6,884 bases of DNA from CAZHGD01 sp964531735 (GTDB taxonomy: Bacteria; Armatimonadota; UBA10988). Under the pieces are notes generated by a model that searched no databases, was not told the origin of the DNA, and saw only the letters and a list, made by a program, of their open reading frames with translations. Of this stretch, positions 1 to 5,560 are shown in pieces; the stretch's first letter is position 1, and each line of letters begins with the position of its first letter. The stretch covers positions 1 to 6,884 of the forward strand of contig CAZHGD010000245.1 of NCBI GenBank assembly GCA_964531735.1, in the 5' to 3' direction. The position numbers and the translations under genes were made by a program.

Positions 1-1071
1 CTCGACGCGGCCGCGGAGCGTTACCAGTCGGCGGCGGCCGCCGCCAAGGGCCGGCGGCCACAGGCGCTGGCCCTCGCCGGCCTGGCGCAGGTGGGCCTGC
101 GCACGGGCGATCGCGGCGCGGCGCTGGAGGCCGCGGAGCAGGCGTCGCGGCTCGACTTCGGCTGTGTCGAGGCGCACCTGGCGCGTGGTGCGGTGGCCGA
201 GCTGGCGGATGAGTGGACCAAGGCCCTGGAGTGCTACCAGTTCGCCGAGGCCGCGGCGCCGGACGACGTGGGCGTGCAGCGGCACCTGGGCCTGACGCTC
301 TGCCAGATGGAACGGTGGCACGAGGCGGTCGGGACGCTGAGCAAGGCGCTGGCGGCTGATCCGAGCGATGCCTGGCTGTGCGCCAAGCTGGGCGAGGCTT
401 TCCGCGGCACGGGCCAGATGGACCACGCGCGGGCCTGCTTCGAGGAGGCGCTGAACCAGGGGCTGGAGTCGCCCTACGCCGAAGGCGTCCGCGCCTGGCT
501 GAAGCGTGAGGACGACCGGCGGCGCGAAGCCGAGGCTCGCGCCGCGGCCAAAGCGGTAGTGGTGGCACCGACTGAGGTCGCAGAGGAGGATTACGACCCG
601 GACACCTCCGATCCCGACTTCGAGGTTCGCCGGCCGCGCCGAACCGAGGACACCGATGTGCGGCAGCGCGTGCTGCGCAAGGCGGTGGCCGACCTGGACT
701 TCGATCCCGACACGCAGGTGCGCTGCCGGGTCTGCAAGTGCCCGAACGAGAAGGGCGCCGAGCGCTGCCAGCGGTGCGGCCACGCCCTCGACTTTGTCGA
801 GGTGCGCTATGAGGCCAGCCGGCGCCCGTGCTTCGTGGCCACGGCGGCGATGGGCAGTGCCCTGGCGCCCGAAGTGGCGACGCTACGGTGCTACCGCGAC
901 CAGGTCTTGCTGGCGCGGCCCGCCGGTCGGGCGTTCATCTGGGTGTACGAACGAGTTGGTCCGGTGCTCGCGCGCTGGATCGAGGCCCGGCCGCGGTGGC
1001 GCCGGTGGGTGAGCCGGTTGGTCGTGGCGCCGGCGGCGCGTTGGGCCGCGCGAAGGATGGAGCGAGGTTGA
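1..1071 (+). CDS. TPR protein with zinc ribbon and CFI-box-like C-terminal domain (5'-partial)
   Basis: The frame is open from the first base, so the N-terminus lies outside the window; the GTG at 91 is internal to a TPR and is not the start. Residues are numbered from the window edge (356 visible). About four TPR units lie at roughly 20-54, 55-88, 89-122 and 123-156, with typical A/G/L/Y spacing and helix-ending Pro-Ser-Asp or Pro-Asp-Asp. A charged coil and acidic linker (about 171-240) follow, with DPDT at 199-202 and 235-238. A zinc ribbon comes next: CxxC at 242/245 and CxxC at 256/259, plus an extra Cys247. The tail begins with CFVATAAMG (277-285), then APEVATLRCYRD and a Trp/Arg-rich amphipathic or hydrophobic end. 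That matches what I recall as the CFI-box C-terminal domain. TPRs usually mediate protein contacts; the role of the tail is unknown. The gene is coupled to gcvT. The domain reading is firm, the function is not known. Confidence 0.85.
   Translation, partial: LDAAAERYQSAAAAAKGRRPQALALAGLAQVGLRTGDRGAALEAAEQASRLDFGCVEAHLARGAVAELADEWTKALECYQFAEAAAPDDVGVQRHLGLTLCQMERWHEAVGTLSKALAADPSDAWLCAKLGEAFRGTGQMDHARACFEEALNQGLESPYAEGVRAWLKREDDRRREAEARAAAKAVVVAPTEVAEEDYDPDTSDPDFEVRRPRRTEDTDVRQRVLRKAVADLDFDPDTQVRCRVCKCPNEKGAERCQRCGHALDFVEVRYEASRRPCFVATAAMGSALAPEVATLRCYRDQVLLARPAGRAFIWVYERVGPVLARWIEARPRWRRWVSRLVVAPAARWAARRMERG
592..714 (+). repeat. Twice-used acidic DPDT motif in the TPR protein linker
   Basis: The linker between the TPRs and the zinc ribbon carries the same short acidic motif twice: YDPDT at residues 198-202 (bases 592-606) and FDPDT at 234-238 (bases 700-714), numbered from the window edge. 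The first is followed at once by a third partial copy, SDPDF. The codons differ between copies, so this is a protein-level repeat and not a recent DNA duplication. It could be a short linear binding motif, or simply low-complexity acidic linker. Confidence 0.4.
724..777 (+). other. Four-cysteine zinc-ribbon segment in the TPR protein
   Basis: Cysteine codons at 724, 733, 766 and 775 give a CxxC-(10)-CxxC arrangement, with one extra cysteine codon at 739 just after the first pair. Each knuckle has the look of a small zinc ribbon; the second reads CQRCG. Short ribbons of this type are known to bind structural zinc and often mediate protein or nucleic-acid contacts. Zinc binding is inferred from spacing alone. 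Confidence 0.7.
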
Positions 1072-2174
1072 TGCTGAGACAGACGTCGCTGCACGGCCGC
1101 CACGAGGCGGCCGGGGCGCGCATGGTCGAGTTCGGGGGGTGGTCGATGCCGGTGCAGTACCAGGGCATCGTGGCGGAGCACCGCGCCTGCCGGACCGCCG
1201 CCGGGCTGTTCGATGTGAGTCACATGGGCGAGTTCGACGTCAGCGGTCCTGGGGCCGCGGCGTTCCTCGAGCAGGCGCTGACCAATCGGGTGGCCGATCT
1301 CAGCGTGGGCCGCTGCCGCTACGCGCTGCTCTGTGCACCCGACGGTGGCGTGCTGGACGACCTGCTGGTGTACCGGCTGGGCGAGGCGGCGTTCCGGCTG
1401 GTGGTCAACGCGGCCAACATCGGTGGCGACTGGACTTGGTTGCAGGGCCTGCCGCGCGAGGACGCCGAGCTGGTCGACCAGAGCGATGGCACCGGACTGA
1501 TCGCCGTGCAGGGCCCGCGGTCGCCGGCCGTGCTCGCGGATCTGCTCGACGCCGACGCGGCGGCGCGGTTGTCGGCCCTGCGCTACTACCAGTTCGGCCA
1601 CTTCGAGCTGGCGGGTGCGCCGGCGGTCATCTCGCGCACGGGCTACACCGGCGACCGCGGCTACGAGGTGTTTGTGCCCGCGGCGCAGACGGGCTCGGTG
1701 TGGGACGCACTGGTGTCGGCGGGTGAGCCGCACGGACTGGCGCTGGTCGGCCTGGGTGCCCGCGACACGCTGCGGCTGGAGGCCGGGTTCTGTCTGCACG
1801 GCCACGAGTTGTCGCCGGCCATCGACCCCCTGTCCGCGGGTCTGGAGCGGTTCGTGGCCCTCGACAAGCCGTTTGTCGGGCGCGATGCACTGGTGGCGGT
1901 GTCTGCCAGTGGACCGGCCAGGCGACTGATCGGCCTGGAGGTGGTGGGACGCCAGGTCATCCGCGAGGGCTGCCGGATAGAGGTCGATGGACGCGCCGTC
2001 GGACAGGTGACCAGCGGCACCTTTGCGCCGTCGCTGGACCGCTCGGTCGGGTTGGGCTATGTGCGGGCCGAGCTGGCCAGGCCCGGGGGCGAGGTGACCG
2101 TGTCAGTGCGCGAGCGGCCGGTGCCGTGCCGGCTGGTGCAGCCGCCGTTCTACCGGCCGGCGCAGGCGGGCTGA
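1071..2174 (+). CDS. gcvT: Glycine cleavage system aminomethyltransferase (T protein)
   Basis: The 367-residue product matches the normal length of bacterial GcvT. T protein transfers the methylene carbon from the aminomethyl-lipoyl arm of GcvH to tetrahydrofolate, releasing ammonia, in the cytoplasm. Family motifs seen: FDVSHMGEF near the N-terminus; GGVLDDLLVYR, with the Asp96/Asp97 pair where the catalytic Asp is expected; VVNAAN; IAVQGP; RTGYTGDRGYEVF; LRLEAGFCLHGHEL; LDKPFVGRDAL; and the C-terminal barrel VTSGTFAPSLDRSVGLGYV. The GYTGD segment has Asp where Glu is more usual, a conservative change. The ATG at 1071 was chosen because the conserved N-terminus starts there and GGAG lies 8 bases upstream (1059-1062); the frame is open back to 828 but that part overlaps the TPR gene. 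The stop of that gene and this ATG share base 1071 (TGATG), which points to coupled translation. No gcvH or gcvP is in view. Confidence 0.96.
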   Translation: MLRQTSLHGRHEAAGARMVEFGGWSMPVQYQGIVAEHRACRTAAGLFDVSHMGEFDVSGPGAAAFLEQALTNRVADLSVGRCRYALLCAPDGGVLDDLLVYRLGEAAFRLVVNAANIGGDWTWLQGLPREDAELVDQSDGTGLIAVQGPRSPAVLADLLDADAAARLSALRYYQFGHFELAGAPAVISRTGYTGDRGYEVFVPAAQTGSVWDALVSAGEPHGLALVGLGARDTLRLEAGFCLHGHELSPAIDPLSAGLERFVALDKPFVGRDALVAVSASGPARRLIGLEVVGRQVIREGCRIEVDGRAVGQVTSGTFAPSLDRSVGLGYVRAELARPGGEVTVSVRERPVPCRLVQPPFYRPAQAG

Positions 2175-2178
2175 GTTG
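2164..2178 (+). promoter_or_regulatory. Shine-Dalgarno-like site and TTG start of the kinase gene
   Basis: AGGCGGG at 2164-2170, inside the end of gcvT, sits five bases before a TTG at 2176. The TTG is one base after the gcvT stop (TGAGTTG). This placement fits termination-reinitiation. The competing in-frame ATG at 2224 has only a weak upstream purine stretch. The TTG is preferred, but the extra 16 residues it adds have no recognisable fold. Confidence 0.5.
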
Positions 2179-4275
2179 GCCGAAGGAACCGCCACGCCCA
2201 CCGCCGGCGTTGACGGATCCAGGATGCAGAGCCATTCGTCGGGGGATAGTCGAGTCGAGCTGGCCGAACTGCGCGCTGAGAACCAGCGGCTGCGCGCGGT
2301 CCTGGACGCCGTGGCTCGCACGCACTCGCACCGCGACCTCGAGGCGTCGCTGGATGCGGTGCTCGACGCCGCGGCCGATCTGCTCGGCGCCGACCGCTGC
2401 GCGGTGGTCATCGGCAACGCCGGGAGCCCCGAGCGCACGGTGCGCCGCGCGCGCGGGCTGTCTGAAGCCTACTGCCAGCATCTGGCCAGCGGGCACCTGC
2501 CACTGCTACAGCAGTTGGTCGAGAGCAGTTGGTTCAGCGTCCGCGATGCCACCCTGCCCGCCGAGTACCCCGTGGCCGAGCCGGTCCGCCTGCTGATTGC
2601 TGAGGAGGGCTTCCGCGGCATCACCGGGTTTGCCCTGAAGCATGCCGGCGAGCCACTCGGGGCGCTCGTGCTGTACTTCGACCAGCCCCGGCAGCTCAGC
2701 GGTTTCGAGCTCGAGTTGGGCCGTGTGCTGGCCGACCGCGTGGCCTTGGCGCTGGTCCATGCGCGCGAGCTGGCGCTGGCCGAACAACTCCATCAGGAGC
2801 GTGAGACGGCGCTGCGGCGATTGCAGGCCATTCTGGACCGCATTCGCGACCTGGTGGTCGTGTGGAACCCCGAGTTCCAGGTCGAAGTGGCCAACGCCAC
2901 GGCGCAGGACTTCCTGTTGGCGGCGCGCCGCCTGGGCGACTGCCGGCCGCTGGGCGGGCTGTTGTCGCCCGACGGCGACTGCCCGGTGCAGCAGGTGCTG
3001 CGTGAGGCCCGGTCGGTAGTCGACTGCGAGGTGGAGGTCGACGACCGCGTCTTCTCCATCGACTGCCATCCGGTGGTCGACCCACAGACCGGTGAGGTCC
3101 GAGCGGTGGTCGAGCATGCGCGCGACGTCACCGTCAGCCACCGCCTGCAACGCGAGTTGGCCGACAAGGAAGCGTTCATGCGGCTGTCGCTGCAGCGGGC
3201 GCCGGTGGGCATCGCCTATCTCGAACAGCCGGACTACACGATCATCGAGGCCAACGAGACACTCGCTCGGTTGACCGATCGGCCCGCGGCGTACTGGGTC
3301 GGCCGACCGTTCCTCAATCTGTTCGCGCTCAGCGACCAGCCGGCGCTGGAGGCGGCCGTGCTCGAGGCACTCAGCCGGGGCCAGTGCAATGTCGATCAGG
3401 CCGGCCTGCTGCAACGCAATGGCGAGCTGCGACCGGTCAGCGTCGTCCTCGGCTGGTTCGAGGTCGGCGAGGGTCGCCGCATCATGCAGTGCATCATCAA
3501 GGACGTCAGCCTGCGGCTGCAGGTGCAGGCGCAGTTGGTGGAGCAGGAGAAGCTGGCGGCGATCGGCCAGTTGGCCTCGGGCGTGGCCCACGAGCTGCGC
3601 AACCCGGTGGGGATCATCGTCGGCGCGCTGTTCGATCTGGAGGAGATCCTGCACTCGGACGATCCGGACGTGATTGAGGACCTGACCATTGCGCGCGAGG
3701 AAATCCTGCGCGTGCAGGAGGTCATCAACAACGTGCTGGAGTTCGCGCACGGCGGCTCCGCCGGCCGCGAGTGGGTCGGCATCGGTGCGCTGTTGCAGCA
3801 GACGGTGACGCTGCTCCGCAAGGGCATGGCGACGCGTGATGTCGGCGTCGAGATGGAGTTGGGCGCAGTACCGGACGTCTGGGCCAACCGCAGCGCCATG
3901 CGGCAGGTCGTGCTGAACCTGGTCACCAACAGCTACCAGGCCACGCGCGATGGCGGCAGCATCCACATCCGTCTGTGGCAGGCCGATGAGCAGCACGTGG
4001 CCTTTACGGTGACCGACACCGGCGAGGGCATGACCAAGGACGTGCTGGCGCACATCTTCAACCCGTTCTTCACGACGCGCGAGCCGGGCGCCGGCGCCGG
4101 GCTGGGCCTCAGCATCGTCTACTCGGCGGTGCGCGAGCACGGCGGCCAGGTACTGGTCGAGAGCGTGCCGGGGGTGGGCAGCACGTTCCGCGTGCGCCTG
4201 CCCATCCGGGCCGCCGAGACGCCGCGTCGCGAGCGTCTGCTGCCGCTGCCGGCCAGTCCGGACGAGCTGTTCTAG
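2176..4275 (+). CDS. Soluble sensor histidine kinase, GAF-PAS-PAS-HisKA-HATPase
   Basis: Residues are numbered from the TTG at 2176 (699 in all); if the ATG at 2224 is used, subtract 16. There is no signal peptide or membrane span, so the protein is likely cytoplasmic. Domains: short coiled coil about 25-50; GAF about 52-195; linker coil 196-215; PAS1 about 216-319, ending in RDVT; PAS2 about 336-445, ending in IKDVS; HisKA with phospho-acceptor His472 in GVAHELRNPVG; HATPase with N-box Asn585, DTGEG at 614-618, FNPFF from 628 and a GAGAGLGLS lid at 638-646. All catalytic boxes are intact, and the H-box and ATPase resemble the NtrB/ZraS-type group. It should autophosphorylate and pass phosphate to a response regulator, but none is encoded in the window. 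PAS1 carries four cysteines (256, 269, 284, 297). Its position one base after gcvT suggests shared expression. The signal is unknown. Confidence 0.95.
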   Translation: MAEGTATPTAGVDGSRMQSHSSGDSRVELAELRAENQRLRAVLDAVARTHSHRDLEASLDAVLDAAADLLGADRCAVVIGNAGSPERTVRRARGLSEAYCQHLASGHLPLLQQLVESSWFSVRDATLPAEYPVAEPVRLLIAEEGFRGITGFALKHAGEPLGALVLYFDQPRQLSGFELELGRVLADRVALALVHARELALAEQLHQERETALRRLQAILDRIRDLVVVWNPEFQVEVANATAQDFLLAARRLGDCRPLGGLLSPDGDCPVQQVLREARSVVDCEVEVDDRVFSIDCHPVVDPQTGEVRAVVEHARDVTVSHRLQRELADKEAFMRLSLQRAPVGIAYLEQPDYTIIEANETLARLTDRPAAYWVGRPFLNLFALSDQPALEAAVLEALSRGQCNVDQAGLLQRNGELRPVSVVLGWFEVGEGRRIMQCIIKDVSLRLQVQAQLVEQEKLAAIGQLASGVAHELRNPVGIIVGALFDLEEILHSDDPDVIEDLTIAREEILRVQEVINNVLEFAHGGSAGREWVGIGALLQQTVTLLRKGMATRDVGVEMELGAVPDVWANRSAMRQVVLNLVTNSYQATRDGGSIHIRLWQADEQHVAFTVTDTGEGMTKDVLAHIFNPFFTTREPGAGAGLGLSIVYSAVREHGGQVLVESVPGVGSTFRVRLPIRAAETPRRERLLPLPASPDELF

Positions 4276-4296
4276 CCGGCGCCGCACCACGGAGGA

Positions 4297-4316
4297 TTGG
4301 CCCGGCGGGGAGCCAA
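4297..4316 (+). other. Imperfect hairpin in the kinase-argD gap
   Basis: TTGGC (4297-4301) is complementary to GCCAA (4312-4316), with a G/C-rich loop that can add a CC/GG pairing. No run of T follows, so it is not a standard intrinsic terminator. It lies in the 82-base gap (4276-4357) between the kinase stop and the argD start, the only sizeable gap between genes on this strand. It could be a weak attenuator or an mRNA stability element, or chance in G/C-rich DNA. I see no convincing -35/-10 promoter in the gap. Confidence 0.3.
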
Positions 4317-4339
4317 CACTGACCTGACGCCTGTCGAAC

Positions 4340-4350
4340 AAGGAAGGGAG
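4340..4350 (+). promoter_or_regulatory. Strong ribosome binding site for argD
   Basis: A purine-only run, AAGGAAGGGAG, ends seven bases before the GTG at 4358. It is the clearest Shine-Dalgarno sequence in the window and fixes the argD start at GTG. The first residues (DLADYQRLDEAYLVQNYG) also match the usual beginning of this aminotransferase family. Confidence 0.85.
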
Positions 4351-4357
4351 TCTCACT

Positions 4358-5560
4358 GTGGACCTGGCGGACTACCAGCGACTGGATGAAGCGTATCTGG
4401 TACAGAACTACGGCCAACGCCTGCCGATCGCATTCGAGCGCGGCGAGGGCGTGTACCTCTACGATTCATCCGGGCGTCGTTACCTCGACTGGCTGGCCGG
4501 GATCGCGGTGAACACTCTGGGCTATGCGCACCCGCGCCTGACCGAGGCGCTCTGCCAGCAGGTGCGGCAGTTGCTGCACAGCTCCAACTACTTCCTGGTC
4601 GAGCCGCAGATTCTGCTCGGCAAGTACCTGGTGGAGCTGTCCGGCCTTGACCGGGCCTTCTTCTGCAACAGCGGAGCTGAGGCCAACGAGGCATTGCTGA
4701 AGGGCGCCCGTCGCTGGAGCGCCGCGCGGTGGGGCGAGGGCGTGCGGCCGACCGTGCTGACCTGTCGGAACTCGTTCCACGGCCGCACCTTGGCCACGCT
4801 GACGGCCACGGCGCAGGACAAGATCCAGAAGGGCTTCGCGCCGCTGATGCCCGGGTTCGGCTATGTGCCGTTCAACGACCTGCCGGCGACGCGAGCGGCC
4901 ATCGACCAGACCGTCTGCGCCATCCTGGTCGAGCCGGTGCAGGGCGAAGGCGGCGTGAACGTCGCCACGCCGGACTACCTCAAGGGGCTCCGCGCCTTGT
5001 GCGACGAGGCCGGCATTCTGTTGCTGCTCGACGAGGTGCAGTGCGGCGTCGGCCGGACCGGCACCATGTTCGCCTATGAGCAGTACGACATCAAGCCGGA
5101 TGCCTTTTCGCTGGCCAAGGGCCTCGGCGGCGGCGTGCCCATCGGCGCCATGGTCTGCCGGCAGGAAATCGCCGACGCGCTGACGCCGGGCTCGCACGGC
5201 ACGACCTTCGGCGGCAACCACTTGGCCACGCGCGCCGGCCTGGCCGTGATCGAGACGATCCTGTCCGACAACCTGCTGCCGCGGGTCCGCGAGGTCGGCG
5301 CGCGCCTGGAAGCCGGCCTGCGCACGCTCTGTGAGCGGCTGGAGTGCGGGGTCGAGGTGCGTGGGCGCGGGCTGATGCTGGCGCTGGAACTCTCAGCCGA
5401 CATCGCCGCGGCGGCCCGCGACGCCGCGGCCGAGCGCGGCCTGATCGTCAACGCGGTCAAGCCCAACACCCTCCGCATCCTGCCGCCGCTGATCCTCAAC
5501 GCGGCTCAGGTGAACGAGGGCCTGGCGATCCTCGAAGCGGCCATCAGGGCAGTGGCCTGA
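4358..5560 (+). CDS. argD: Acetylornithine aminotransferase family protein (class III, PLP)
   Basis: The 400-residue product has the usual length for ArgD. The enzyme transfers an amino group from glutamate to N-acetylglutamate semialdehyde to make N-acetylornithine in arginine synthesis, and many ArgD also act on succinyl-diaminopimelate. Motifs seen: YLDWLAGIAVNTLGYAHP near the N-terminus; NSGAEANE (104-111), the PLP phosphate loop; FHGRT from 140; EPVQGEGG (192-199); LDEVQCGVGRTG with PLP-binding Asp225; SLAKGLGGG with Schiff-base Lys254; GTTFGGN with Thr282/Thr283; and LRILPPL with Arg373, the likely substrate-carboxylate Arg. All key residues are present. Close relatives (ornithine, GABA, LysJ or AstC-type aminotransferases) share much of this, so the exact substrate is inferred from overall likeness. 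The gene starts at GTG, follows the kinase by 82 bases on the same strand, and its 3' end overlaps the convergent propeller gene by 17 bases. No other arg gene is in view. Confidence 0.9.
   Translation: MDLADYQRLDEAYLVQNYGQRLPIAFERGEGVYLYDSSGRRYLDWLAGIAVNTLGYAHPRLTEALCQQVRQLLHSSNYFLVEPQILLGKYLVELSGLDRAFFCNSGAEANEALLKGARRWSAARWGEGVRPTVLTCRNSFHGRTLATLTATAQDKIQKGFAPLMPGFGYVPFNDLPATRAAIDQTVCAILVEPVQGEGGVNVATPDYLKGLRALCDEAGILLLLDEVQCGVGRTGTMFAYEQYDIKPDAFSLAKGLGGGVPIGAMVCRQEIADALTPGSHGTTFGGNHLATRAGLAVIETILSDNLLPRVREVGARLEAGLRTLCERLECGVEVRGRGLMLALELSADIAAAARDAAAERGLIVNAVKPNTLRILPPLILNAAQVNEGLAILEAAIRAVA

Noticed and set aside
91..93. GTG as start of the TPR protein
   Set aside because: The frame is open to base 1 and the residues before it already form part of a TPR helix, so the gene is cut by the window edge.
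828..1070. N-terminal extension of the gcvT frame
   Set aside because: The extra 81 residues overlap the TPR protein's conserved tail and have no GcvT likeness; the GcvT fold starts at the ATG at 1071.
891..1805. Minus-strand open frame of 304 codons opposite gcvT
   Set aside because: It is antisense to a clear gcvT with all family motifs, and its Arg/Gln/His-rich translation shows no domain.
4297..4316. Intrinsic terminator after the kinase gene
   Set aside because: The short stem has no T-run after it, so it is listed only as a hairpin of unknown role.
2506..4356. Long minus-strand open frame (616 codons) opposite the kinase gene
   Set aside because: It mirrors the kinase gene, its translation is rich in Arg, Gln, His and Asp with no recognisable domain, and long antisense frames are expected in DNA this G/C-rich.
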